15,555 nt of DNA from UBA8110 sp964597275 (GCA_964597275.1 CAZQXS010000088.1:1-15555); one strand, 5' to 3'; counted from the stretch's first letter, positions 1 to 7,634 are shown. Translations and numbers: made by a program. The notes: generated from the letters alone by a model not told the origin.

Positions 1-2
1 TA

Positions 3-74
3 TTCAAGAAACGGGTTGTGACTCAGGGCAAATGGGGGTATGGTTCGCCTGTTGACGTAGAACCACACAATTGA
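3..74 (+). CDS. Possible C-terminal tail of an upstream gene (partial)
   Basis: One forward frame stays open from the window edge to a TGA at 72-74 and encodes 23 residues ending in GSPVDVEPHN. The other two forward frames close earlier, at bases 19-21 and 53-55. The tail stops 14 bases before the ATG of the next gene, the tight spacing seen elsewhere in this operon. Nothing in so short a tail identifies the family. Formate dehydrogenase clusters often carry fdhD or further accessory genes at such a place, but that is inference from context. An open frame of this length can also occur by chance. Confidence 0.3.
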   Translation, partial: FKKRVVTQGKWGYGSPVDVEPHN

Positions 75-88
75 AAGGGAAGCAACGG

Positions 89-2065
89 ATGCGAGCAAAG
101 CCTTGGGGAGTATTTCTCTGTAACTGCCGCGCCACCTTGGAGGTGGACGCCGAAAAAATGGAACACTCCGCCGCCGTGGTGACGGTGGCCACCCACCCGG
201 AGCAGGAGGTGCAGGCGTTTGCCGAGCAGGCCGAGCAAGCGGAGGTGGGGCAGGTGGTGGTGGGGTGCTGTGCCGACCGCTCCGTTTTTGAGGAGGCCCT
301 GCCGGGCAAGTCCCTGCACTTTCTCGACCTGAAGGGCAACTGCTTCAAGCCTCACGCCGATTCCGGACCAGCCCACGCCAAGGCGCAGAAGCTGCTGCGG
401 GCGGAAATGCAAGCCGCCCAGATTCAGTCCCAAAACCCGGTTCCGGTGAATCCCCTGCTGGTGCGCAACCGCGTGGTGATCTACACGGAATTCCCGGAAG
501 GGCTGGAGTTGGTGAACCTGCTGAAGGATGTGACGGAGGAAGGCCCGGAGGGGCTGACCGTCTGTGCGGCTCCGAATGCGGAGGGTTTGGAGGATTCGCC
601 GTATTGGGAAAAGCGGGCCTCCCTCGTTGCCGTCGAAGGACGGCTGGGAAGTCTCCGGATCATCATGGAACCGGACCCGCTGGCCAATGGCGGTTCGCAA
701 AAACGCCATGCCCTGCTGGCGGATCAACTGGTGGTCTTGACGAAAACTCCGCCTCCGGGAGTCAAAAAGCGCACGGGCGTGCATTTGCTGTCCGGCGCGG
801 AGGGCGAGCTTCTGGAAGCAACCGCGCAGCAGGTCCGGGAGTTGGTGGGGCACTTCCACAAGCCCGAACACGTTTCCTACAACCCTGCGGTTTGCGCAGG
901 CGGCGACAAGACCGTAGAAACCTGCGGACGCTGCATCAGCTTCTGCCCTTACGACGCGATTTCCCGCGATTCCGAAAACCCGCTCCGCATGAAAGTGGAC
1001 CACATGGCCTGCGAGGGCTGCGGGGCGTGTGTTTCGGCCTGTCCCACCTCCGCCCTGCGGTTCACGGAACCCTCCCCGCAGGAAATCTACGCCCGCATGT
1101 CTGCCTTGCTGACTTCAAGCCAGCAGGAGCAAACCACGGATTCCCCACCGGTGTTGCTGTTCCATTGCGAGGAAATGGGCCGCAAGGTGCTGGAGGCGGC
1201 AGGGGAAGCGTCCCTGCCTTACCCGGCATCGGTGTTGCCCGTGGAGGTGCCGTGCCTGCGCTATGTTTCCGAAGCAAACCTGCTGGCCGCAATTTCGCTG
1301 GGTGCGGCGGGAGTCGGACTGCTCGGCTGCGAAAGCTGCCCGAACGGCGAGCGCGAGCTGCTGTTTGAAAAATACGAACTCTCCCGAACGGTGTTGCAGC
1401 ACTTCGACTTGGGACCGGAGCGGGTGCGGATTCTCACTGCGGAAGCAGGACGGGAGGCCGAGGCGGTGGGGGCGCTCAATCAGTTTGCCTCCGAGTTGGG
1501 CGAGGCTCCGATCACTCCCACTTGGACGACCCCTCGGCAAACCGGAAATCGGGAAATGCTCAGCGAGGTGCTGTCCGGCTTCATCGAGCAAACAGGCAAG
1601 CAGCCCGGAGGGGTGAAGCTGCCGCCGGAACTGCCCTTCGCCTTTGCCGAAGTTCAGGATTCCGGATGCACGCTCTGCCGCTCGTGCGCGAACGTCTGCC
1701 CGACCAACGCCTTCAAGTTCAGCGAGGAGGACAGCAGCCTGCACTTCAAGCACATCAACTGCGTGGGCTGCGGCCTGTGCGAGCAGATGTGTCCGGAGAA
1801 CGTGATCACGCTCCACAAGCAGTTGTGCTTGGAAAAGGACGCACTCAGCTACCAGGTGGTCGCCGAGGACGAGATGATCGCCTGCGCCCAGTGCCAAAAG
1901 CCCTACATCAACCGCCGAGCGCTGGAGGCGATTGAGTCCAAGCTGTTCGGGATTGAATCCTTGCAGCACACCTTTTCCGGCAAGCGGCAGAACATCCTGC
2001 GCATGTGCCCGGACTGCCGGGCGGTGTCCGCGATGATGGAGGTGGATCAGGGATGGGAGCCGTGA
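89..2065 (+). CDS. Multi-cluster 4Fe-4S protein of formate dehydrogenase operon (HdrA/ferredoxin/MvhD-like chimera)
   Basis: A soluble iron-sulfur protein of 658 residues, probably cytoplasmic because no signal peptide or membrane helix is visible. I chose the ATG at 89, which has AAGGGA about 8 bases upstream; a TTG at 71 would add six residues but has no ribosome site. Residues 1-85 resemble the start of HdrA: FLCNC (C11, C13) and VVVGCCADR (C60, C61). Two ferredoxin motifs follow at C279/C282/C286 (with C269) and C308/C311/C314/C318. Residues 355-440 look like the MvhD/FrhD small subunit, with C360, C389, C414 and C417. A second ferredoxin pair lies at C527-C537 and C558-C568, and two CxxC pairs (C599/C602, C640/C643) could bind zinc or iron. 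Large ferredoxin-like genes are common beside proteobacterial formate dehydrogenases; electron transfer or cofactor maturation is the likely role, but it is not proven. The next gene begins one base after the stop. Confidence 0.85.
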   Translation: MRAKPWGVFLCNCRATLEVDAEKMEHSAAVVTVATHPEQEVQAFAEQAEQAEVGQVVVGCCADRSVFEEALPGKSLHFLDLKGNCFKPHADSGPAHAKAQKLLRAEMQAAQIQSQNPVPVNPLLVRNRVVIYTEFPEGLELVNLLKDVTEEGPEGLTVCAAPNAEGLEDSPYWEKRASLVAVEGRLGSLRIIMEPDPLANGGSQKRHALLADQLVVLTKTPPPGVKKRTGVHLLSGAEGELLEATAQQVRELVGHFHKPEHVSYNPAVCAGGDKTVETCGRCISFCPYDAISRDSENPLRMKVDHMACEGCGACVSACPTSALRFTEPSPQEIYARMSALLTSSQQEQTTDSPPVLLFHCEEMGRKVLEAAGEASLPYPASVLPVEVPCLRYVSEANLLAAISLGAAGVGLLGCESCPNGERELLFEKYELSRTVLQHFDLGPERVRILTAEAGREAEAVGALNQFASELGEAPITPTWTTPRQTGNREMLSEVLSGFIEQTGKQPGGVKLPPELPFAFAEVQDSGCTLCRSCANVCPTNAFKFSEEDSSLHFKHINCVGCGLCEQMCPENVITLHKQLCLEKDALSYQVVAEDEMIACAQCQKPYINRRALEAIESKLFGIESLQHTFSGKRQNILRMCPDCRAVSAMMEVDQGWEP

Positions 2066-2066
2066 G

Positions 2067-2513
2067 ATGAGCGAAGTCCGCCGCAAAGGCCCACGCGGCA
2101 AGAAGCGGGGCCGCAGCAAGAACAAGGAGTTCATGGACGCCGCGCTGGATGCCTTCATCCGGGATCAGGCGTTGCAAAAGTGGCATGAGGTGGACGGCTT
2201 GAGGTCCGGGGCCAAACTGGAGGCCGCGCAAGCGGTTGCCGCGTCCAACGAGTTTCTGGCCAAAGGCGCCTACCGCGACCTCTGGCGGGACTGGTGGCGG
2301 CAGGAGGTGCTTGAGACCGAACCCGGCACCGACGAGGTTCTGTTTGGCCAAATCGAAAAGGCGGTGCGCGGGGCCGTGCTGGAAGAGCGCGAAGCCCGGA
2401 GGCAGGAGCAGGATGCCCTGCTGGAGGACAGCTTTGTTTACAAGGAGTTCATTGCCCGCCAAATGGATCACCTGCTGTTTGAGGCGGCAGGGGACATTGA
2501 GGAAGACATTTAG
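2067..2513 (+). CDS. Unrecognised 148-residue protein in the formate dehydrogenase maturation operon
   Basis: I do not recognise this family. The ATG lies one base after the stop of the iron-sulfur gene, so translation is probably coupled, and the torD-like gene starts 8 bases after its stop. The first 20 residues are strongly basic (RRKGPRGKKRGRSKNK); the rest is charged and probably helical, with a tryptophan-rich WRDWWRQEV stretch near residues 73-81 and a very acidic end (GDIEEDI). There is no cysteine, signal peptide or membrane segment. Formate dehydrogenase clusters often carry DUF3305 or DUF3306 proteins at this place, but I see no convincing resemblance to either. An accessory or chaperone-partner role is inferred only from position. 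The coding assignment is firm because of the tight operon spacing and full-length open frame. Confidence 0.8.
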   Translation: MSEVRRKGPRGKKRGRSKNKEFMDAALDAFIRDQALQKWHEVDGLRSGAKLEAAQAVAASNEFLAKGAYRDLWRDWWRQEVLETEPGTDEVLFGQIEKAVRGAVLEEREARRQEQDALLEDSFVYKEFIARQMDHLLFEAAGDIEEDI

Positions 2514-2521
2514 GAAGAACG

Positions 2522-3280
2522 ATGGTTGGAGATCAGGAATTGGCGGAGTTGCGCCAGAAGCATTACGGAATGTTCGTGCGGCTCTTTTGGCAGGAGCCGA
2601 GTCCACGGTTTCTGCGCTCCCTGCTGGAGGGCATTGAAGCGCGGGCGGACGCGGTGGCTGCGTCTTCACCGCAGATGGCCGAGGGGTGGCGCGGCATCCA
2701 GCACTACCTGAAGAGCAACGAGCCTGGCGAGGTGGACTACGAGTTTGCGAAATTGTTCATCGGGCCGCACCAGCCGGAACTCACGCCCTACGAATCCTAC
2801 TACCTGGCCGGAGGCATGTTTCAGCCGCCGCTGGCCAATGTGCGGGGCTTCATGAAGGAGGTGGGGCTGGAGAAAAAAGCGGAGGAACTTCCGGAGCCGG
2901 AGGACATCTTGGGGTTTGAGCTGGAGATCATGAACTGGCTCGTGAGCCAGCAACTCAGCGCCGAAACTCCGGAAGAGGAAGAGCAATGGCTGGAGCGGCA
3001 GGCGGAGTTTCTCAAAAAGCACCTGCTGGTTTGGGTTCCCACCTGTGCCCAGGACTTGGTGGCCGCTCCCGGAGCGGACTTCTACAAGGGCGTGGGGCTT
3101 TTGCTGCAAGGCTTTCTGGAGTTGGAGAGGCAGCTTTTTCAGGATCGCGGCCCCGCCCGCATCGTCGCGCTGGAATCGGCGCAAAAACGCTACGGAGGCC
3201 GCAAGAGCTGGAAGGGGCCAACCTTTGACGCGACTCCGCCCGGAGTGCAAGAGCCGGAAGCCGATCCGTCCGCCGGATAG
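2522..3280 (+). CDS. TorD/DmsD-family molecular chaperone for the formate dehydrogenase
   Basis: A 252-residue cytoplasmic chaperone of the TorD family (NarJ/DmsD/TorD superfamily). Such proteins bind the Tat signal and apoenzyme of molybdopterin oxidoreductases until the cofactor and clusters are loaded. The family signature is clear: YEFAKLFIGPHQPELTPYES at residues 73-92, followed by EPEDILGFELEIMNWL at 125-140 and a helical FLKKHLLVWVPT segment near 163-174. The length is slightly above the usual 200-230 residues because of an acidic and proline-rich tail (from about residue 235) without recognisable motifs. AGGAAG about 4 bases before the ATG supports the start. The obvious client is the Tat-dependent catalytic subunit encoded 0.8 kb downstream. 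This is the last gene before an AT-rich promoter region and likely ends the first transcript. Confidence 0.9.
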   Translation: MVGDQELAELRQKHYGMFVRLFWQEPSPRFLRSLLEGIEARADAVAASSPQMAEGWRGIQHYLKSNEPGEVDYEFAKLFIGPHQPELTPYESYYLAGGMFQPPLANVRGFMKEVGLEKKAEELPEPEDILGFELEIMNWLVSQQLSAETPEEEEQWLERQAEFLKKHLLVWVPTCAQDLVAAPGADFYKGVGLLLQGFLELERQLFQDRGPARIVALESAQKRYGGRKSWKGPTFDATPPGVQEPEADPSAG

Positions 3281-3457
3281 AAGTTAGTGCATGATAATTA
3301 AAATTATTATCTTATAAAAAATTCAAATAATCTAATATATTACAATCGTAAAAAAAATCTAAAAAAGTGTTGACAGTCGTTTTTTATGCTGATAGTCCTA
3401 CTGGTAGTCTAGGGATTCTAAGGCCGTTATTTTTGTCAAACAATCCAGAGGAAAGCC
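3281..3457 (+). promoter_or_regulatory. AT-rich promoter region ahead of the small acidic gene and formate dehydrogenase genes
   Basis: Composition drops sharply from the GC-rich flanks to mostly A and T between 3290 and 3366. It contains a short palindrome ATAATT-AA-AATTAT at 3294-3307 and A/T runs that would suit an UP element. An exact TTGACA lies at 3370-3375. The -10 box is unclear: GATAGT at 3391-3396 is the closest match but leaves a 15-base spacer. An imperfect dyad around CTAC-TG-GTAG (3398-3407) follows and could be an operator. No open frame of any credibility occupies this gap. Confidence 0.55.
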
Positions 3458-3706
3458 ATGATTGAAGGAAAAATCATCAACCTTGATCTTGCGAATCGCT
3501 CTGCGGTGATTCTTGGGGAGGATGGGAATGCAATCCCGGTCAAGTTCGCAGCACGGCTCAATGTCGAAATCATCGAACCCGAGACCGTTGGTCTGATGGG
3601 CGGCGACTTGGAAGACCTTGAGGAGGGGTATGAGGTGGAAGTGGAGTTGGCGTCGAAGAATGACGACGGCAGTTTCATTTGTGATTCCATCGCCTGCATT
3701 AGCTGA
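3458..3706 (+). CDS. Small acidic protein with a cold-shock/OB-fold-like pattern
   Basis: An 82-residue acidic protein that I cannot assign to a named family. AGAGGA five bases before the ATG is a good ribosome site, and the AT-rich promoter region lies directly upstream. The order of motifs recalls a cold-shock domain: GKIINLD at residues 4-10, NRSAVIL in place of the RNP1 sequence KGFGFI, NAIPVKFAAR in place of RNP2 (VFVHFSA), and LEEGYEVEVEL near 54-64 like the end of a CSD beta barrel. Most of the aromatic nucleic-acid-binding residues are missing, so even if the fold is right, RNA binding is doubtful. The two cysteines near the C-terminus (CDSIAC) could matter. It sits between the chaperone operon and the Tat companion gene, 123 bases ahead of the latter. 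Fold assignment is inference. Confidence 0.7.
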   Translation: MIEGKIINLDLANRSAVILGEDGNAIPVKFAARLNVEIIEPETVGLMGGDLEDLEEGYEVEVELASKNDDGSFICDSIACIS

Positions 3707-3829
3707 TTCGCCAGTTCCCGTTGTTTGCGGTGGAACGCGCAATCGCATTTTGATCAGCCCCATCTGGATCGAGGGTTGGTTTTCAGGGCCGTCAGGCCGA
3801 TGACACTCAGTCAAAGAGGAGGTTGGAAG

Positions 3830-4036
3830 ATGGAGAAGAAGGAAAGAAGCTCAGGCAGACGAGGGTTCCTGCTGGGAATGCTGACCGGCGCAGGAGCGGC
3901 CTCGGCGGCCGTGGTAGCCACGCGCACAGCGGTGGTGGATCAGGAAGGAACGGACAGCACGGAAGCGCTGGCGGGTCCAGTGTTGTACAAGCGGACCGAC
4001 GAAGCGGAACGCTACTACAAAACGCTTTACAGCTAA
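3830..4036 (+). CDS. Formate dehydrogenase-region Tat-signal small protein (FdhX-like)
   Basis: A 68-residue protein with a twin-arginine motif GRRGFL at residues 9-14, then a hydrophobic alanine/glycine-rich segment to about residue 31 and a short polar tail ending in ERYYKTLYS. This matches the small 'formate dehydrogenase region TAT target' proteins found just before the catalytic subunit gene in many proteobacteria; their exact role is not established, with assembly or export partner most likely. I chose the ATG at 3830 because GAGGAGG lies 7 bases upstream and the Tat signal begins directly there; upstream in-frame starts would bury the signal. The stop is 21 bases before the catalytic subunit gene. 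Confidence 0.85.
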   Translation: MEKKERSSGRRGFLLGMLTGAGAASAAVVATRTAVVDQEGTDSTEALAGPVLYKRTDEAERYYKTLYS

Positions 4037-4057
4037 ACCACTTAGGAGGGGAGGACA

Positions 4058-6847
4058 ATGAAACTAACCAGAGTTACGGAAGCCAACGGGGGTTCCCCGC
4101 ATTCCGCTGTGGTGGACAGCCTCAATCCCACCGTCAGCCGTCGCGGCTTCATCTCCGCCACCGGAATGGGGGTGGGCCTTGCGGCCTTGGGACCCTCTTT
4201 GGTGAGGGAGGCCAAAGCCGCTGCGGGTCCGTCGGATCCACGAAACCTCAAGCAGATCAAGACCATCTGCGGCAACTGCGCCACCGGCTGCGGCTTCATC
4301 GCCGAGGTGGAGAATGACACTTGGGTGAGCGTCGAGCCGTGGTTTGAGCATCCCATCAACCGGGGCAGCCTCTGCTCCAAGGGAGCGGCGGCCCGCGAGC
4401 ACGTCATCAGCGAGAAGCGCCTCAAGTCCCCCATGAAGTTGGAGGGGGGCAAGTGGAAGCGCATCAGTTGGGACACGGCGATGAGCGAGATCACCTCCAA
4501 GTTGCAGGAGATTCGCAAGAAGCACGGCCCGGACTCAATGATGGTTCTGGGTTCCGCGCACCACAACAACGAAACGTCGTACGCGCTGCGCAAGTTCGCC
4601 GCCTTCTGGGGGTCCAACAACATTGACCACCAGGCGCGCATCTGTCACTCCACCACGGTGGCCGGGCTGGCCAACGTCTGGGGCTACGGGGCGATGACGA
4701 ACTCCATGAACGACATCCGCAACAGCAAGGCGGTGTTCATCATCGGGGAGAACGTCTGCACCTCGCACCCGATTGCGATGCAGCACATCCTCCACGCCAA
4801 GGAGAAGAACCGGGCACAGATCATCGTCGCCGATCCGCGCTTCACGCAGACCGCCGCGTTTGCGAACCAGTTTGTGCGCTTCCGCTCCGGAACCGATGTC
4901 GCCTTCATCTACGGTTTGGTGAACATCATTCTCAAGAACGGCTGGGAAGACAAGCAGATGCTCCGGGACCGCACCTACGGCCTCAGCAACCTGAAGAAGG
5001 AGTTGAAGCGCTACGACCCGGAGACCGTGGCCGACATCACCGGAGTTCCGGTTCCCGAACTGGAGCGCACGGCGCGTCTGCTGGCAGAAAATCGTCCGGG
5101 CACCATCATCTGGGCGATGGGTGGGACCCAGCATACCAACGGCACCTCCAACACGCGCTCCTACACCGTGTTGCAACTCGTGCTGGGCAACATGGGCAAG
5201 CCCGGAGGCGGAGCAAACGTCTTCCGCGGCCACGACAACGTGCAGGGTGCCACCGACCTTGGGGTGCTGTCCAACACGCTGCCGGGCTACTACGGCCTGT
5301 CCAAAGGCGCGTACAAGCACTGGTCCAACGTCTGGGACGTTCCCAATGACTGGATCAATTCGCGCTTCGCGAATGAGAAAATCCAGCACAAGGTCGGCTT
5401 CACCGTCGCCCGCTGGTACGAGGGTGCCTTGATGGAACCCAAGGAACTCGGTCAGGACACCAACGTCCATGCCGTGTTCTACTGGGGCCACTCCAGCAAC
5501 TGCCAATCCCAGATGGACCGCGTGAAATCGGCACTGGAAAAGGTGGAACTGCTGGTGGACATTGATCCCTTTGTAACCACCACCGCCATCTTGCCCGACC
5601 GCAAGGACGGGGTGTACGCGCTTCCGGCGGCAACGGTGTACGAGCAGGCGGGTTCGGTCACGAACTCCAACCGCGACATCCAGTGGCGCAACGAGGTGGT
5701 CAAGCCGGTTTGGGAATCCCGCAAGGACTTGGAAATCATCATTGACCTGGCGGAGCGCCTTGGCTTTGGCGACGAATTCAAGAAGAGCAAAAACGGCGCG
5801 TGGAAGGAACTGCCGGAGGACATCACCCGCGAATGGAACCTCGGCATGCGCACCATCGGCATGACAGGTCAGACACCAGAGCGCATGAAGCGGCAACAGG
5901 AGTGGGGCCATGCCTTTGACCTCGACACCAAGATTGCCGAGGGCGGTCCGGTGGACGGCGAGCAATGGGGGCTTCCGTGGCCGTGCTGGACGGACAAGCA
6001 TCCCGGTACCCAAATCCTCTACCGCACCAGCATTCCGGTCGCGAAGGGTGGCTTGGGCTTCCGCGCCCGCTGGGGGACGAAGGCACCGGATGGCCGCACC
6101 TTGCTCGCAGGCAAGGGTTCGGCTCCGGAAGGCAGTTCCATCAACGGTGGATACGCGGAGATGAAGAACTGGAAGACCGACCTCACCGGAAAGGTCTTCG
6201 AGGAGGCGATTGCCAAAGGGCTGGCCCCGTATGGCAATGGCCGCGCCCGCTTCAACGTCTGGACCTTCAAGGACGATCCGGTGCCCAAACACCGCGAGCC
6301 GCTGCACAGTCCACGGCCTGATCTGATCACCGATTGGGTGACTTACGACGACGTGAAGGACCACTACCGCGTGCCGACCCTCTACAAGAGTCTGCAGAAA
6401 GCCGATTGGGCCGAGAAATATCCCTTGGTGCTTTCTACCGGACGGCAGGTGGAGTTCGAGGGGGGTGGCAACAGTGAACGCAACTGCTGGTGGCTGGTGG
6501 AACTTCAGCCGGAAATGTATGCGGAACTCCATCCGAAGTTGGCCAATGACAATCGCATCAAGCACGGCGACTGGATTTGGGTCGAGTCTCCGGAGGACAC
6601 CGACGACAAGCCGAGCAGGGTCAAGGTGAAGGCCAAGATCACCCGCCGGGTGAGCCCGGATTTGGTGTATCTGCCCTTCCACTGGGGCGGGGTGTTCGAA
6701 GGCAAGGACTTGTCCGACAAGTATCCCGAAGGCTATGTGCCCTACGGGATGGGGGAGTCGGCAAACACGGTGACCAATTATGGTTATGACCGCATCACGC
6801 AGATGCAGGAAACCAAAACTGGTCTTTGCAGAATCATAAAGGCCTGA
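4058..6847 (+). CDS. fdhA: Formate dehydrogenase catalytic (alpha) subunit, molybdopterin, cysteine type
   Basis: A 929-residue molybdopterin oxidoreductase that oxidises formate to CO2. It has a Tat signal (SRRGFI at residues 27-32, hydrophobic stretch to about 46, AKAAA near 52-56), so it acts in the periplasm. A [4Fe-4S] site uses C71, C74, C78 and C106, with the conserved lysine K108. The active site reads ICHSTT with C196 and H197; the codon is TGT, so this is a cysteine and not a selenocysteine enzyme. Molybdopterin-binding segments follow (IIVADPRFTQTA near 255-266; the C-terminal dinucleotide-binding domain begins at about STGRQVEFEGGG). AGGAGGGGAGG just before the ATG is an excellent ribosome site. 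Length and sequence style fit the FDH3-type alpha subunits of proteobacteria. It is followed after 15 bases by the ferredoxin subunit. Bis-MGD could carry Mo or W; the sequence does not tell. Confidence 0.95.
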   Translation: MKLTRVTEANGGSPHSAVVDSLNPTVSRRGFISATGMGVGLAALGPSLVREAKAAAGPSDPRNLKQIKTICGNCATGCGFIAEVENDTWVSVEPWFEHPINRGSLCSKGAAAREHVISEKRLKSPMKLEGGKWKRISWDTAMSEITSKLQEIRKKHGPDSMMVLGSAHHNNETSYALRKFAAFWGSNNIDHQARICHSTTVAGLANVWGYGAMTNSMNDIRNSKAVFIIGENVCTSHPIAMQHILHAKEKNRAQIIVADPRFTQTAAFANQFVRFRSGTDVAFIYGLVNIILKNGWEDKQMLRDRTYGLSNLKKELKRYDPETVADITGVPVPELERTARLLAENRPGTIIWAMGGTQHTNGTSNTRSYTVLQLVLGNMGKPGGGANVFRGHDNVQGATDLGVLSNTLPGYYGLSKGAYKHWSNVWDVPNDWINSRFANEKIQHKVGFTVARWYEGALMEPKELGQDTNVHAVFYWGHSSNCQSQMDRVKSALEKVELLVDIDPFVTTTAILPDRKDGVYALPAATVYEQAGSVTNSNRDIQWRNEVVKPVWESRKDLEIIIDLAERLGFGDEFKKSKNGAWKELPEDITREWNLGMRTIGMTGQTPERMKRQQEWGHAFDLDTKIAEGGPVDGEQWGLPWPCWTDKHPGTQILYRTSIPVAKGGLGFRARWGTKAPDGRTLLAGKGSAPEGSSINGGYAEMKNWKTDLTGKVFEEAIAKGLAPYGNGRARFNVWTFKDDPVPKHREPLHSPRPDLITDWVTYDDVKDHYRVPTLYKSLQKADWAEKYPLVLSTGRQVEFEGGGNSERNCWWLVELQPEMYAELHPKLANDNRIKHGDWIWVESPEDTDDKPSRVKVKAKITRRVSPDLVYLPFHWGGVFEGKDLSDKYPEGYVPYGMGESANTVTNYGYDRITQMQETKTGLCRIIKA

Positions 6848-6862
6848 TTTCAGAGGAGGAAA

Positions 6863-7507
6863 ATGGCAACAACCAACGTTACCGTCCCCACCCGCATGGC
6901 TTCAGGTCCGGAAGGCAAGCATGCGCCGGCGAGGATGAAGTTCTACGTTGACGTCAAGCGCTGCATCGAATGCGGAGGCTGTGAGGTCGCGTGCAAGAAC
7001 GAGAACAACGTGCCGCCCGGAATTGCAAGAATCCGGGTGGTCACGGTCAACGAAGGGGAAAAGGGCGAGACCAACGTTTCGGTTCCGTGCATGCACTGCT
7101 CGAACGCACCGTGCGTCTCAGTCTGTCCGGTGGACGCCCTGTTCAACCGGCCGGACGGCATTGTCCACGTCAACAAGGAAACCTGCATCGGGTGTGGCTA
7201 CTGCCTCTACGCCTGTCCGTTTGGCGCTCCGCAATTCCCCAAAGGCTCGCCCTTTGGCAAGCGCGGGGTCATGGACAAATGCACCTACTGCGCAGGAGGT
7301 CCGGAAGAGCCGTTCTCTGATCGTGAGCAGGAGATGTACGGTTCCAACCGGATTGCCGAGGGCAAGCTGCCGATGTGCGCGTCCGTGTGTTCCACCAAGG
7401 CTCTGGTGGCGGGCGATGCGGAAGAGGTGGCCAACGTGGTCCGCGCTCGTGCCGCAGCCCGGGGTTCGGCCAGCGGAGCTTGGGGCTGGAGCAAGGCGTA
7501 CAACTGA
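6863..7507 (+). CDS. fdhB: Formate dehydrogenase iron-sulfur (beta) subunit
   Basis: A 214-residue electron-transfer subunit with sixteen cysteines arranged for four [4Fe-4S] clusters: C34/C37/C40/C44, C76/C79/C84/C88, C108/C111/C114/C118, and C140/C143/C172/C176. This is the normal DMSO-reductase-family beta layout, which wires the catalytic subunit to a membrane partner. No Tat signal is present, as expected for a subunit exported together with the alpha subunit, and there is no C-terminal membrane helix of the FdnH kind. AGAGGAGG lies just before the ATG. An unusual insertion between the two halves of the last cluster (GGPEEPFSDREQEMYGSNR, about residues 145-163) is typical of the shorter FDH3 beta subunits as far as I recall. 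The membrane subunit gene is separated by an unusually long 227-base leader. Confidence 0.93.
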   Translation: MATTNVTVPTRMASGPEGKHAPARMKFYVDVKRCIECGGCEVACKNENNVPPGIARIRVVTVNEGEKGETNVSVPCMHCSNAPCVSVCPVDALFNRPDGIVHVNKETCIGCGYCLYACPFGAPQFPKGSPFGKRGVMDKCTYCAGGPEEPFSDREQEMYGSNRIAEGKLPMCASVCSTKALVAGDAEEVANVVRARAAARGSASGAWGWSKAYN

Positions 7508-7540
7508 CCCCGCAAGCGCATCCGCTGAATCAACAAACGT

Positions 7541-7570
7541 TTTCACCGGAGGCTAAGCTCTCCGGTGAAA
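7541..7570 (+). promoter_or_regulatory. Strong hairpin between fdhB and the NrfD gene
   Basis: Perfect 10-base inverted repeat TTTCACCGGA (7541-7550) and TCCGGTGAAA (7561-7570) with a 10-base loop; a further G-C and G-T pair lengthen the stem inward. It begins 33 bases after the fdhB stop. No uridine run follows, so it is not a standard intrinsic terminator; mRNA stabilisation, processing or partial Rho-dependent termination are possible roles. Confidence 0.6.
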
Positions 7571-7634
7571 GCTGAGCATGTCTTCATGCGGAGGTTCAGG
7601 TTGCAATGCATTTCGATTTCCGGAGTCCTTTCCG

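Noticed and set aside
1115..2158. 347-codon minus-strand open frame opposite the iron-sulfur gene
   Set aside because: It lies opposite conserved cysteine clusters on the + strand, and its composition is that of a frame shadow.
4643..4645. Possible selenocysteine codon in the formate dehydrogenase active site
   Set aside because: The codon reads TGT, cysteine; no in-frame TGA occurs in the gene before its stop.
4535..6682. Long 715-codon open frame on the minus strand across the formate dehydrogenase alpha gene
   Set aside because: It is an antisense shadow of a GC-rich conserved gene; the product shows no recognisable motif and the + strand protein has every family motif.
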